Notes: a model not told the origin generated them from the letters alone. A stretch of 64,000 nt of DNA from Candidatus Lachnocurva vaginae (GCA_011082265.1 CP049781.1:496001-560000), one strand, 5' to 3'; positions 1 through 10,244 are shown, counted from the first letter of the stretch. Translations and numbers: made by a program.

Positions 1-1
1 C

Positions 2-220
2 GATTTTCAATTAAATCTATTTGAAGGTTCAGAGTGGCTTTTTGCGTTGGCTGATACTATAGAAGAGACAAAGACTATCTGCTGGTGCGGTAAGAAAGCA
101 ACCTGTAATGCGAGATTTAATAAAGATGGAATTATTAAGACCGGAGAACAAATTCTTCTAGGCGGAAATGATAGTTATATAAGTCTTTGTAGAAAACATT
201 ACATGGAAGGAAAATTATAA
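2..220 (+). CDS. tdk: Thymidine kinase, C-terminal part (5' end outside window)
   Basis: The open frame enters from the left edge and encodes the last 72 residues of a type II thymidine kinase, which phosphorylates thymidine in the pyrimidine salvage pathway. Visible landmarks are the DFQLNLFEGS stretch, the zinc-ribbon half CWCGKKATC, and the closing GNDSYISLCRKHY segment with the last zinc-binding cysteine. These match the family's C-terminal lasso and zinc domain. It converges on the RluA-type gene, whose stop lies 13 bases away, and no obvious terminator hairpin separates them. Confidence 0.93.
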   Translation, partial: DFQLNLFEGSEWLFALADTIEETKTICWCGKKATCNARFNKDGIIKTGEQILLGGNDSYISLCRKHYMEGKL

Positions 221-233
221 AAAATAGAAAAAT

Positions 234-1226
234 TTATTTTAAAGTGCAATTTGAAAGATTATCCGAAAGTATAATTTCTTTTCTTTCATAAAAATATGGA
301 GTTAAAAACGATACTTTGTAGGCTTGAAGCTTCAAAGTGTCGTTTACTTTTTTATTCATTTTGTTAATAGTGTTTGATTCTCGTATATATTTAAAATCGG
401 ATTTTCTATTATATAAAGGATCTTCGCATATTGGATGACCTATTGAAGCAAGATGAACTCTTATCTGATGAGTTCTTCCATTTGAAATTTTAACTTCAAT
501 AAGAGTTCTATTTTCTTCTTTAGAAAATCGTATTTTTTTTACAAAAGTTTTTGCCGGCTTTCCATCTTTATGAACTTCTCTAATCATAAGGCAGTTTGGC
601 TTTTCACGAATAGGTTTATCAATAATTAAATTATCTTCTTTAATTTCTCCTTCGACCCATGCATAATATGTTTTCTTATATAGATGATTCATTTGCTCTT
701 TTGTAAATATAGTTGCACTGTCGGAATTTTTTGCAAATAAAACTATACCTGATGTATCTTTATCAAGCCTTCCTATGGGGTAAATTGCCCCTTTCTTTAT
801 TCCAAGGTGAAAAGCTACCTGATTTGACAAAGTATCAGCATAATGACCAGGAGAAGGGTGGCAGACAATTCCGGATTTTTTATTTAAGAAAAGTAAATCG
901 TCATCTTCATATAAAATAGAAAGTGGCGGCATATTGGAAGGAGGAGTAGCCCAAATAGACTGTGATGTAGTATCTATTTCTCCTATGTCACAAAGCCGTA
1001 TTTTAACTACATCATTTTCATGAATAATAGCATTTATAAAACAATATTTATCATTAATTAAAATACCATCTTTTCTATGCTTTATCCGATTCAGCATTTT
1101 CTCTGAAAAAAGAAGTTTATTTTTTAGAAAGGATTTAATAGTATCATTTTCATAATCCTTTAATACAGTAAAAGCGAGATATCTTGTTTTATTGTTATAT
1201 AGAATTTTTAAATCAAAATTATTCAT
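234..1226 (-). CDS. RluA-family 23S rRNA/tRNA pseudouridine synthase
   Basis: Isomerises specific uridines in RNA to pseudouridine in the cytoplasm. The protein is 330 residues. An N-terminal S4-like region (about 1-85) precedes the catalytic domain, whose motif II reads GRLDKDTSGIVLFAK and carries the catalytic Asp. NGRTHQIRVHLASIGHPI is the usual distal motif. Exact target (RluC-, RluD- or YlyB-like) cannot be decided from sequence alone. Only 19 bases separate its start from potD, so it may be co-transcribed with the polyamine operon. Confidence 0.93.
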   Translation of the reverse strand: MNNFDLKILYNNKTRYLAFTVLKDYENDTIKSFLKNKLLFSEKMLNRIKHRKDGILINDKYCFINAIIHENDVVKIRLCDIGEIDTTSQSIWATPPSNMPPLSILYEDDDLLFLNKKSGIVCHPSPGHYADTLSNQVAFHLGIKKGAIYPIGRLDKDTSGIVLFAKNSDSATIFTKEQMNHLYKKTYYAWVEGEIKEDNLIIDKPIREKPNCLMIREVHKDGKPAKTFVKKIRFSKEENRTLIEVKISNGRTHQIRVHLASIGHPICEDPLYNRKSDFKYIRESNTINKMNKKVNDTLKLQAYKVSFLTPYFYERKEIILSDNLSNCTLK

Positions 1227-1245
1227 TTTATTTCTTATTTCTAAA

Positions 1246-2337
1246 TCAATATATCGACTTTAACTCTTGCCACAATTTGTTCATGTAAGACTGATCTTTA
1301 TTGCTTAAGAAGTGAAAGAGTTCACAGTTTTTTAAGTCAGCTTCTTTAGGGGATATAGTGGGATCATTTTTATCCTCTTTACTTAAATTGTCTTTGACTG
1401 ATTTAATGGGTGAACAGTATCTTACATAATCAAAATTCTTTTTCGCTATTTTATTATCACATAGGAAATTTAAAAAGTCTTGTGCCTGTATTTTATTCTT
1501 GCAGGTTTTCGGAATAAACCACGAGTCAATCCAGACATTAGAGCCTTCCTTAGGAATCACATAGTTTAGATTTTTGTTATATTCCATAGCATAGGCTGCT
1601 TCTCCTGAATATACGACAGCAAGATATGCATTTTCCGCAATCATTTCATCTCCCGTTTCATCGACCATGTACGCATAAACTAAAGGATATTGCTCTTTTA
1701 AACTTAAAAGAGCTTTTTTAAGTTCATTTTTGTTAGTCGTATTAATTGAGTAATTAAGACGGGAGAGAGCCGGGATAAATGTATCTCTTACAGAATTTTG
1801 CTGAATTATTTCATTTTTATATTTTTTATTCCAAAGCACATTCCAAGAAGATGCTTCATCTTTTGTAACAAATTTTTTATTATATAAAAGCCCAACAGTC
1901 CCGTAGAAATATGGAACTGTATATTCATTTTTCTTATCAAATGAAGTTGATAAAGCTAAAACATTTTGAGAAATATTCTTATAATTTTCTATTTTACTTT
2001 TATCAATTTTTTGAAGCTCTTTTTCTTTTAAAAGCTTTTCAATCATGTAGTCGGAAGTACAGATAAGGTCGTACTTAATAGAACCCGATTTATATTTTGT
2101 GTACATTTCTTCGGGAGATGCGTATTCTTCATATTTTATAGTAATGCCTGTTTCTTTTTCATAGTATTTTAAAATTTCAGGATTTATATATTTACCTGAA
2201 TTTAAAATAGTAAGTGTATTTTCGCTTGATTTATCAGCACTAGAAAACTTTTTTTCAGATGAGCATGAAGTTAAAAAAATGCAGAGGATAAATGTAAAAC
2301 ATAAAGCCGTAATTTTTAAATATTTCTTAAAAATCAT
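1246..2337 (-). CDS. potD: Spermidine/putrescine-binding lipoprotein PotD
   Basis: Substrate-binding component of a polyamine ABC importer. A lipoprotein signal peptide spans about residues 1-25 with lipobox LTSC, predicting attachment to the outer face of the membrane. The mature part has the family's pattern (LTILNSGKYINPEILKYYEK near the start, an acidic pocket region with VDETGDEMIAENAYLAVVYSG). Length of 363 residues is normal. Its start overlaps the potC stop by one base, and it closes the operon potA-potB-potC-potD. Confidence 0.93.
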   Translation of the reverse strand: MIFKKYLKITALCFTFILCIFLTSCSSEKKFSSADKSSENTLTILNSGKYINPEILKYYEKETGITIKYEEYASPEEMYTKYKSGSIKYDLICTSDYMIEKLLKEKELQKIDKSKIENYKNISQNVLALSTSFDKKNEYTVPYFYGTVGLLYNKKFVTKDEASSWNVLWNKKYKNEIIQQNSVRDTFIPALSRLNYSINTTNKNELKKALLSLKEQYPLVYAYMVDETGDEMIAENAYLAVVYSGEAAYAMEYNKNLNYVIPKEGSNVWIDSWFIPKTCKNKIQAQDFLNFLCDNKIAKKNFDYVRYCSPIKSVKDNLSKEDKNDPTISPKEADLKNCELFHFLSNKDQSYMNKLWQELKSIY

Positions 2338-3140
2338 TATGCTATACCTCCCATTACATTTGATAAATTTGAATTTTTCGCTCCTTTTTTGCTTTTTACA
2401 TTAAGAAGTAAAAGAATGAATAACACAATGAAGAAAAGTATTGTAGAAAGTGCATAAAGCTCAGGCCTTATACCTTTTCTAAGCTGCGTATAAAGCATAG
2501 TGGAAAGTGTATTCATTCCTGCACCTTTTGTAAAATAAGTGATTGAAAAATCATCAAGCGACATTGTAACAGCCATTAAAAATCCTGAAAAAACGCCGGT
2601 TTTTATATAAGGCCAGGTAACTTTTCTAAAGGCGAGCCATTTTCCGGCTCCCAAATCCAAAGCTGCTTCGTATGTAGACATATTCATCTCATTTATCTTA
2701 GGGAGTACATTTAAAATAACATATGGAATATTAAATGTAATGTGTGCAAGAAGTACAGTTACAAATCCTAAATTTGTAAATTTAACGAATAAGAGCATCA
2801 TTGAAAGTCCTGTAACGATGTCGGCATTTAAAAGCGGAATATTTGTAGCTCCTAAAAATATCGCACGATTTCTTTTTTTCATATAACTTATACCGATTGC
2901 TGCAAGAGTCCCTATTAAGGTTGAAAGGATTGCAGAGATAAATGTTATTTTTATAGTTGTAAAGAAAGCTGACATGATGGACGGATCACTGAAGCATCTA
3001 CTGTACCATTTTAGCGTAAATCCTCCCCAAGCTACTTTTGACTGTGAATCGTTAAATGAAAGTACAATCAGTACAGCAATAGGAAAGTAGAGAAAGATAA
3101 AAATGAGTGCAAGATAAAATTTTTCAACACTTTTTTTCAT
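2337..3140 (-). CDS. potC: Spermidine/putrescine ABC transporter permease PotC
   Basis: Inner-membrane permease of the polyamine importer, 267 residues with about six hydrophobic segments. The cytoplasmic EAA loop is visible as EAALDLGAGKWLAFRKVTWP, the contact point for the PotA ATPase. It overlaps potB by four bases and potD by one, so the genes are translationally coupled. PotC rather than PotB is assigned by position and by the short N-terminal segment. Confidence 0.92.
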   Translation of the reverse strand: MKKSVEKFYLALIFIFLYFPIAVLIVLSFNDSQSKVAWGGFTLKWYSRCFSDPSIMSAFFTTIKITFISAILSTLIGTLAAIGISYMKKRNRAIFLGATNIPLLNADIVTGLSMMLLFVKFTNLGFVTVLLAHITFNIPYVILNVLPKINEMNMSTYEAALDLGAGKWLAFRKVTWPYIKTGVFSGFLMAVTMSLDDFSITYFTKGAGMNTLSTMLYTQLRKGIRPELYALSTILFFIVLFILLLLNVKSKKGAKNSNLSNVMGGIA

Positions 3141-3958
3141 GATTTTACTTCCTCCTTTTTATCAAAAATTACGGAAAGTGCCATAGTTATAAGGACAAAA
3201 ATCATAAGAACCATAGACAAGGCACTTCCTACGCCCCATTCATTTCCATTCATAAAATCCTGTTCAATAATATTTCCTATAAGAAGAATCTTTCCGCCTC
3301 CTAAAATATCAGAAATAGCAAATGTTGTAAGAGAAGGAACGAACACCATAGTGATACCGGTGACAATTCCACTCATAGTAAGAGGAACTATGACTTTAAA
3401 GAAAATAATTTTATTATTTGCTCCTAAATCCTTTGCTGCTTCTATTAAATCAGGCTTTATCTTTACCATAGAAGAATAAATTGGAAGTAGCATAAATGGA
3501 AGATAATCGTACACCATACCGATAACGACTGCACTAGGAGTATTTATGATGTTAATTTTAGGAAAGCTTAAATTGGAAAGCATAAAATTAAAAATTCCAT
3601 TTTTATTAAGCATCATTTTCCATGCCATGACTCGAAGTAAAAAGTTCATCCACATAGGGAGCATGAAAATAAAAACTATCGTGTGTTGGTGCTTTATATT
3701 CATATTTTTTAAAATAAGCGCCAAAGGATAGGCAAGAAGTAGACATATTAAAGTAGTAAAAAACGCTAAAAGTAGCGATAGAATGAAAGCAGCAATATGT
3801 ACATGGGATGTAACATTAGATAAATTATTCCAAGTAAAGCTTCCATTCATATTTGTAAATGCATAGTAAAATACCATAAGCATGGGAAGGATGATAAATC
3901 CTATAATCCATACGAGGTAAGGCGTTGCATAAAGAGATTTACTTTTTAATCTATTCAT
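3137..3958 (-). CDS. potB: Spermidine/putrescine ABC transporter permease PotB
   Basis: Second permease of the polyamine importer with about six membrane segments and the EAA loop EAAKDLGANNKIIFFKVIVP. I chose the ATG at 3958 (MNRLKSKSLYATPY) over an in-frame ATG at 3979, because it gives a short 8-base overlap with potA instead of 29 bases. The 3979 start is possible and would add seven residues. Confidence 0.92.
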   Translation of the reverse strand: MNRLKSKSLYATPYLVWIIGFIILPMLMVFYYAFTNMNGSFTWNNLSNVTSHVHIAAFILSLLLAFFTTLICLLLAYPLALILKNMNIKHQHTIVFIFMLPMWMNFLLRVMAWKMMLNKNGIFNFMLSNLSFPKINIINTPSAVVIGMVYDYLPFMLLPIYSSMVKIKPDLIEAAKDLGANNKIIFFKVIVPLTMSGIVTGITMVFVPSLTTFAISDILGGGKILLIGNIIEQDFMNGNEWGVGSALSMVLMIFVLITMALSVIFDKKEEVKS

Positions 3959-5024
3959 CAATTTCCACCGCCTTTTCATCTGACGATTCAGGCTTATGCA
4001 TAATCTGAATGTTGAATGGAATTACATTGATTCCAACGTGAGTGCCGATTTCCACATATTTTGTTGTGTGAACCAGCCACTCATACCCATTTGCCATTAC
4101 ATCGATTTCGTAGTGAACACCTTTAAATATGATGGACGTTACGTCTCCTTCCATAAAGCCTTCAGATGGAGATACAAGTTCAACATCTTCAGGACGGATT
4201 ACAACATCGACAGGTTTATTATTTCCGAAGCCTGTATCGACGCATGGAATTTTAACACCTAAGATTTCAACGAGTTTATCTTGAATCATAATGCCGTCTA
4301 AAATGTTACTAAAGCCGATAAAGTCTGCGACAAAAGCATTTTCCGGTTCATTATATATTTTCTCCGGAGTTCCTATCTGCTGGATATATCCCTGATTCAT
4401 TACAACGACGGTATCCGACATCATAAGTGCTTCTTCCTGATCGTGAGTTACATAGATAAATGTAATTCCTAGTTCCTCTTTAAGTCTCATAAGCTCGTAC
4501 TGCATGCTCTGTCTCATTTTTAAGTCAAGTGCTGCAAGAGGCTCATCCAAAAGAAGGACTTTAGGCTCATTTACGATAGCTCTTGCAATTGCGATTCTTT
4601 GCTGCTGACCGCCGCTAAGTGAATCTATAGTTCTATCTTCAATTCCCGGGAGATTTACAAGGTCAAGTGCATATTTTATTTTTTCCTGAATAAAACTTTG
4701 ACTTTTCTTTTTTATTTTAAGTCCGAAAGCGATATTTTCCGCAATAGTCATATGAGGAAAAAGCGAATATTTTTGAAAAACGGTATTTAATTTTCGCTCA
4801 TTTGCAGGAATAGTCGTTATATCTTTTCCGTCGAATAAAAGACGCCCTGAATCCGGATTTTCAAATCCTCCTAAAATACGAAGAGTTGTAGTTTTACCGC
4901 ATCCGGAAGGGCCTAAAAGAGTTAGAAATTCATTTTCTCTTACGGATAAATTAAGTTCATCCAAAATTACATTGTTACCGTATTTTTTAGATATGTTATC
5001 AAAAACAATGAGATCTTTTTTCAT
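3951..5024 (-). CDS. potA: Spermidine/putrescine ABC transporter ATPase PotA
   Basis: ATPase that powers the PotBC channel at the cytoplasmic face. Walker A is GPSGCGKTT (about residues 38-46), the signature is LSGGQQQRIAIARA, Walker B is VLLLDEPLAALD and the switch His follows in YVTHDQEEA. The C-terminal third (VDVVIRPEDVEL) is the TOBE-type regulatory domain usual in this family. First gene of the operon, starting 38 bases from the rsuA-type gene's end, so both may share a transcript. Confidence 0.95.
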   Translation of the reverse strand: MKKDLIVFDNISKKYGNNVILDELNLSVRENEFLTLLGPSGCGKTTTLRILGGFENPDSGRLLFDGKDITTIPANERKLNTVFQKYSLFPHMTIAENIAFGLKIKKKSQSFIQEKIKYALDLVNLPGIEDRTIDSLSGGQQQRIAIARAIVNEPKVLLLDEPLAALDLKMRQSMQYELMRLKEELGITFIYVTHDQEEALMMSDTVVVMNQGYIQQIGTPEKIYNEPENAFVADFIGFSNILDGIMIQDKLVEILGVKIPCVDTGFGNNKPVDVVIRPEDVELVSPSEGFMEGDVTSIIFKGVHYEIDVMANGYEWLVHTTKYVEIGTHVGINVIPFNIQIMHKPESSDEKAVEIDE

Positions 5025-5062
5025 AATTCAAAACCTAACCTATAATAAATTAAAAACCTAAC

Positions 5063-5779
5063 CTATAAATTTTTTAAATTATTGACTTCTTCCTCAGTAA
5101 GTTTTTTATATTCTCCTATATTTAAATCTTCCGGAAGAAAAAGAGAGCCGAAACTTATTCTTTTAAGATATAAAACTTCATATCCTAAAGCTTTAAACAT
5201 CTTTTTTATTTGATGAAATTTACCCTCGCAAATTGTGATATTTACATAAGTGATTGTGCTTTCATCAGAAGCTTTACGTTTTAATATCGAAAGCTTTGAT
5301 GGTAAAGCTTTTAAATTTTCATCATAATAAAAACCTTCATTAAAGGTAAGTATATCAGAATCTTTCACATTTCCTAATATTTTAGCAAAATATGTTTTTT
5401 GAACGTGATTTTTCGGAGATAAAAGAAAATGAGATAATTCTCCGTCATTCGTGATAAGAAGTAAGCCTTCTGTATCTATATCAAGTCGACCTACGGGAAA
5501 AACATCTTTTCTATTTCCTTTTAAAAGGTCTGTTACAACTTTGTGATTTTTGTCGGAAGTTGCAGATACGTACCCTGAAGGTTTATTTACTATAAAATAC
5601 TGGTAAGGTTCATAAGTGATTGCTTCGTTTTTATATAGGATAGTTGAATTTTTAAAAATGGGAAACGAAGCGTCGGAAATTATCTTTCCGTCTACTTTTA
5701 CATATCCTTTTTTTATATCTTTTTTAATTTCATTTCGAGTGCCGACATTCATATCGGACAGAAGCTTATCTATTCTCAA
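5063..5779 (-). CDS. RsuA-family 16S rRNA pseudouridine synthase
   Basis: Small-subunit rRNA pseudouridine synthase type, 238 residues. An S4 domain occupies about residues 1-55 (MRIDKLLSDMNVGTRNEI...), followed by the catalytic domain with GRLDIDTEGLLLITNDGEL carrying the catalytic Asp. FHQIKKMFKALGYEVLYLKR is the distal motif. By family its target is likely U516 of 16S rRNA, but RluB/RluE/RluF-like roles are not excluded. It reads in the same direction as potABCD just downstream. Confidence 0.93.
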   Translation of the reverse strand: MRIDKLLSDMNVGTRNEIKKDIKKGYVKVDGKIISDASFPIFKNSTILYKNEAITYEPYQYFIVNKPSGYVSATSDKNHKVVTDLLKGNRKDVFPVGRLDIDTEGLLLITNDGELSHFLLSPKNHVQKTYFAKILGNVKDSDILTFNEGFYYDENLKALPSKLSILKRKASDESTITYVNITICEGKFHQIKKMFKALGYEVLYLKRISFGSLFLPEDLNIGEYKKLTEEEVNNLKNL

Positions 5780-6056
5780 TTCATATTCCCCTATAAAAAC
5801 TAAAATAAAAAAGCAATCTATATTATATACTAAATTTACATTTATAACTAATATTAATTATAAAAATCAAGTTATTTTAATATAAAAAAATTTATAATAC
5901 AACTAAAATTAAAAAAATAAATTTAGAAATATAAATAAAGGTAATATTGAATACATTGAATCATTTTGTTAGGATAAAAACGTATAAATAGTAAACAGTA
6001 TATAGATATTAAATATAGCGTTAAACAGAGTATTATATGTTAACCGGAGATAAAAA
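5780..6056. other. Divergent intergenic region, AT-rich
   Basis: Holds the promoters for the leftward rsuA-pot group and the rightward murE-like gene. It is almost entirely A and T, with many possible -10 boxes, so I cannot choose one with confidence. CCGGAG at about 6043-6048 is the ribosome binding site of the next gene. No RNA gene or repeat was recognised. Confidence 0.5.
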
Positions 6057-7586
6057 ATGAATTTTTATGCACTTTCTTACTACAAAAATGAACTTAAAAA
6101 AGAAAAATTACTTATAGAAGAAAAAAAATATTGTAATAACAAATTATATGAAGAAAAAAAAGATACAATAATTGAATATATTACTTATGATTCTAAGAAA
6201 GTAAAGAAGAACACGCTTTTTATATGTAAAGGAGCAGCTTTTAAGAAAGAATATCTTCTTTCTGCAAAGGAAAAAGGAGCAGCATGCTATGTGAGCGAAA
6301 AGGATTACGATATAGACCTTCCGTGCCTTTTAGTAAAGGATATAAGAAAAGCTATGCCTTATCTTGCATCGGAATTTTTTAATTATCCGCAAAAAGAGAT
6401 TACTATTACAGGAATTACGGGAACTAAGGGAAAAAGCACGACAGCATGCTATATAAAAGCTATTTTGGATCTTTATTTAAAAGAAAAGGAAAATAAGGAT
6501 ACAGCACTTATTTCATCAATAAATACGTATGATGGAAAGGCAGATTTTGAATCACATATTACGACTCCGGAGTCAGTTGAACTTATAGAGCATATAAGAA
6601 ATGCAGTAGATAAAGGACTTCCTTACCTTACGATGGAAGCATCTTCACAGGCGTTAAAATATGACAGAGTTGATTTGGTCGAGTTTACTGTAGGACTTTT
6701 TTTAAATATTTCGGAAGATCATATAAGCCCTATTGAGCATCCGACATTTGAAGATTATTTTCATTCAAAGCTTAAAATATTTGAAAGGACTAAAAATGCT
6801 GTTATAAATCATGATGCAGATTATTTTGATGAAATAAAAGAAGCTGCACAAAAATCAGATAAAGTAGAAAATATTGTAGTTTTCGGAACCGATAAATCCT
6901 GCGATTTATATTGTCATGATATAAAAAAGATAGGCGGAGCTATAGAGTTTTATGTAAAGACGAAGGATTTTGATGAGAAATTCGATATCACAATGCCGGG
7001 ACTTTTTAATGTGGAAAATGCACTTGCAGCTATAGCTACTTCACTTATATATAAGATTCCTTTAGATTATATAAAAAGAGGACTTCACATTGCAAGATCT
7101 AAGGGGAGAATGGAACTTTTTTCTACAAAAGATAAGAAGCTTTTTGTACTTGTAGATTATGCACATAATAAATTATCATTTGAAAAGCTTTTTGGCTCAG
7201 TAAAAGAGGAATATAAAGATAGAGAGATAATATCCATCTTCGGCTGTCCGGGAAAGAAAGCATATAAGAGAAGAACGGAATTAGGGGAGATAGCAAGTAT
7301 ATATTCAAAGAAAATATATATTGTGGCGGAAGATCCGGGAGAAGAGAAGTACGCTGATATTGCATCGGAAATGGAAAAACATATAACATGTGATTATGAG
7401 AAAATTGAGGATAGAAAAGAAGCTATAAGAAAAGCAATTTTTTCCATAAGAAATAAAACAATAATTCTTGTTACAGGAAAAGGAGATGAAACAAGGCAGA
7501 AGTATGGAAGAAAATATCTTCCTTATCCTTCCGACAGTTCTATTGTTAAAGAAGCAATTAAGGAATATGATGAGTTATATTGTTAA
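6057..7586 (+). CDS. Mur ligase of the MurE type (UDP-MurNAc-tripeptide synthetase-like)
   Basis: Cytoplasmic ATP-dependent ligase of peptidoglycan precursor synthesis, 509 residues. Seen in order: an N-terminal UDP-binding region (about 30-110), the ATP loop GITGTKGKSTT, TTPESVEL and MEASSQALKYDRV of the central domain, DYAHN at the hinge, and a C-terminal domain ending GKGDETRQKYG. Known diaminopimelate-adding MurE enzymes carry a DNPR signature; here the region reads EDPG (about residues 425-428). The added amino acid therefore cannot be assumed to be DAP and may be lysine or another residue. Single gene, with no linked mraY or murD in view. Confidence 0.85.
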   Translation: MNFYALSYYKNELKKEKLLIEEKKYCNNKLYEEKKDTIIEYITYDSKKVKKNTLFICKGAAFKKEYLLSAKEKGAACYVSEKDYDIDLPCLLVKDIRKAMPYLASEFFNYPQKEITITGITGTKGKSTTACYIKAILDLYLKEKENKDTALISSINTYDGKADFESHITTPESVELIEHIRNAVDKGLPYLTMEASSQALKYDRVDLVEFTVGLFLNISEDHISPIEHPTFEDYFHSKLKIFERTKNAVINHDADYFDEIKEAAQKSDKVENIVVFGTDKSCDLYCHDIKKIGGAIEFYVKTKDFDEKFDITMPGLFNVENALAAIATSLIYKIPLDYIKRGLHIARSKGRMELFSTKDKKLFVLVDYAHNKLSFEKLFGSVKEEYKDREIISIFGCPGKKAYKRRTELGEIASIYSKKIYIVAEDPGEEKYADIASEMEKHITCDYEKIEDRKEAIRKAIFSIRNKTIILVTGKGDETRQKYGRKYLPYPSDSSIVKEAIKEYDELYC

Positions 7587-7657
7587 AAATTTATTTGTAG
7601 CATAGTTATACGCTTATTAGAGACGGAATGCATATCTTTTATGAAGAGGGGGTTTAT

Positions 7658-10135
7658 ATGAAAAAAGTTATGGATGAACATCAAATCAATGAGCAAAAAA
7701 ATTCACAAAAGAACAAAAAAATTCTTATTATTTTAGGTGTAATACTTGCCGCTGCATTAGTTATCGGAGGAGTAGGATTCTTCTCACAAAATGGCTTTAT
7801 GCCGAAAAATGGACCTAAGTATGCTCACATAGATAAGAGCTATCTATTTGCAGATCAAAGTCAGGACTACATGACACCACTTGAACCTACCAGTAATGAA
7901 AATATAACTGTAAGATTTAGATCAAAAGCAGGGGAGCTTACAGGAGCAAATTTACATTATATGGAGAAAAAAAGTGACAGTCAAAAAATCTCATCGATGA
8001 AAAGAGCAAAAAAATCATTTTATAAAGACAATGGATATGACCCTTCAAAGGTTGAGTTTTGGGAAGGAACAATTCCGGCAGGGAAAAAAGTTATCTATTA
8101 CTATTTTGAAGCGATAAGTAATAAACAAGGAAAGACTAAAAAAGCATGGATAAGTGCTGGAGCTGGAGATGATGGACGAGGAATATATGACTTGGAGCCT
8201 TCAGAAAGCGGTTTTTCCGTTGCCCCTAATTATAAAACTTCAAAATGGAGCAGAGAGAGCATACTCTATCAAATTATGGTTGAAAGATTTAGAGATGGGG
8301 ATTCTTTAAATAATAAAGATCCAAAGGATTTTTCAAAAGCAGGAGAAAAACCGGAAGTAACCAAGTGGGGAGGAAAGATTACAAATGGAGCGGAAACCGA
8401 CCTTATTTGGAATAATCAATTCTTCGGAGGAGATTTGGTAGGAGTTAAAGAGGGAATACCATATTTAAAGAAGGTGCTTGGAGTTAATGCACTATATTTC
8501 TTACCGATATTTCAGTCCGATAGCGACCATAAATATGACAATGATACTTATGATTATGTAGATAAAAATTTCGGAGGAAATAAAACTCTTGCAGACCTTG
8601 GAAAGAAACTAAAAAAAGAAAATATAAAGTACATTTTGGACGGAGTATTTAACCATACATCCGCTACCGGAAGCTTATACACTAAAAATAAGGGAAAACT
8701 TTATTTTCAGAGGAAGATTAAAAAAGGAGAAGAGGGACACGAATATTATCCATGGCATGGATATTTCAGTTTTGCAAAACTTGACTATAGTAAAGAAGCT
8801 ACAAAAAACTATATTTACAAAGGAAAAGATTCTGTTGCAAAAAAATATTTAAAAGCCCCTTACTATGCAAATGGATGGAGACTTGATGCGGCTGATGACG
8901 TAAATACAGAACCGGGAGATTTATATAGTGAAAAAGGTGCTAAAAATACTCAGCGTCATATAAAAAATAATTTAAAGGTCTGGAAGGATTTTCATGATAA
9001 TGTAAGGAAAGTAAATAAGGATTGCTTTATTTTAGGAGAAGTATGGAGCGATGGTAATCAATGGTATTATGGAGATGCTTGGGACGGAAGAATGAATTAT
9101 TCAGGATTTTATCTTCCTTTTATAGAAGGAAAATATAACATGGATGAAATAATTTCGTTTACAAGAGATAATATTCAAATGATTCCTTATAATACTGCAT
9201 TAAGCTGCACAAATTCTTTATCAACTCATGATAAACCAAGAATTTTGAATCAGCCATATTGTGGAAAGGATAATTCAAAAGTGATGAAGCTCGCACAGAC
9301 GCTTCAGCTTACTTATGTCGGCATACCTATGATTTATTACGGTGATGAAATAGGATTAATAGGAGATCATGATGGAAATGATCCATATGATAGACAGACA
9401 TTTAACTGGAATTCTTCAGAATGGAATTATGATATTTTAAATAATTATAGATATCTTATTTCAGCTAGAAAAAATAATAAAGATGCATTTGTTTATGGTG
9501 CTCTTGAAGAAATCATGAGAAATAAAGACGAACATTTAATCGTTTATGCAAGATATGGCAAAAAAGATAAAGCGATAGTTATGATTAATGACGGTGAAGA
9601 TGAAGCAAAAAAAGAAATTTCTCTTAAAAATCTTGACAGATACGGATTTAAAAAAGGAGATGTCTTAATAGATGTACTTTCAGGAAATGAAATTAAATTA
9701 AATGGAACGTCAATTAAAATTCCGACTTCAGGAAAGAGTGCATCTTGTTATGTATTAAAGGATAAATTTACAAAAGTAAAGAAATTAGATAAGAAATTTG
9801 ACGTAAAAAAAGTACTTTACAATTATAAAGATACAAGAACAAAGCTTTCAAAGGTTAAGGATGCAAAGCTAAAGAAAGACGGCTCTAAAGTGGAGCTTAC
9901 ATATTCCTTAAAAAAGGAAAAAGGTCAGAAAGAAGTACTTGTACGTGTGCTTAATAAGTCTGAAGAAAAGCTTTTAAAGGATATAAAAGTAAAACCTGAT
10001 GAAGGAAATGTAAAATTAGGAAGTATTCCAAGTGATGCAAAAGTATATGTAAAAGTACTTTCAGACAGAGATAAGAAAGTAAAAGGTATTAAAGATGTTT
10101 ATATGGACAGCGAATATGTGAAAGCTGATTTTTAA
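7658..10135 (+). CDS. Membrane-anchored GH13 alpha-amylase family glycosidase
   Basis: Cleaves alpha-1,4-glucans, probably outside the cell. A short charged N-tail and one hydrophobic helix (about residues 22-44) form a signal anchor. The (beta/alpha)8 barrel follows from about 200 to 650. Catalytic residues are visible: nucleophile Asp410 in GWRLDAADD, acid/base Glu461 in LGEVW, and Asp525 in STHDKPR. A lysine-rich C-terminal region (about 690-825) is unassigned. I chose ATG 7658 because GAAGAGGGGG sits just upstream; the in-frame ATG at 7628 lacks this. Paired with the pullulanase downstream. Confidence 0.9.
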   Translation: MKKVMDEHQINEQKNSQKNKKILIILGVILAAALVIGGVGFFSQNGFMPKNGPKYAHIDKSYLFADQSQDYMTPLEPTSNENITVRFRSKAGELTGANLHYMEKKSDSQKISSMKRAKKSFYKDNGYDPSKVEFWEGTIPAGKKVIYYYFEAISNKQGKTKKAWISAGAGDDGRGIYDLEPSESGFSVAPNYKTSKWSRESILYQIMVERFRDGDSLNNKDPKDFSKAGEKPEVTKWGGKITNGAETDLIWNNQFFGGDLVGVKEGIPYLKKVLGVNALYFLPIFQSDSDHKYDNDTYDYVDKNFGGNKTLADLGKKLKKENIKYILDGVFNHTSATGSLYTKNKGKLYFQRKIKKGEEGHEYYPWHGYFSFAKLDYSKEATKNYIYKGKDSVAKKYLKAPYYANGWRLDAADDVNTEPGDLYSEKGAKNTQRHIKNNLKVWKDFHDNVRKVNKDCFILGEVWSDGNQWYYGDAWDGRMNYSGFYLPFIEGKYNMDEIISFTRDNIQMIPYNTALSCTNSLSTHDKPRILNQPYCGKDNSKVMKLAQTLQLTYVGIPMIYYGDEIGLIGDHDGNDPYDRQTFNWNSSEWNYDILNNYRYLISARKNNKDAFVYGALEEIMRNKDEHLIVYARYGKKDKAIVMINDGEDEAKKEISLKNLDRYGFKKGDVLIDVLSGNEIKLNGTSIKIPTSGKSASCYVLKDKFTKVKKLDKKFDVKKVLYNYKDTRTKLSKVKDAKLKKDGSKVELTYSLKKEKGQKEVLVRVLNKSEEKLLKDIKVKPDEGNVKLGSIPSDAKVYVKVLSDRDKKVKGIKDVYMDSEYVKADF

Positions 10136-10244
10136 TAAAATATAAAAAATCGTTTTTTTTGTAGACTTATTATAATAATAGTTTATAATCAGAGGTTGTT
10201 GGCTAAATTTACTAAATTTTTTACAGAGGATTATTTTATTTATT

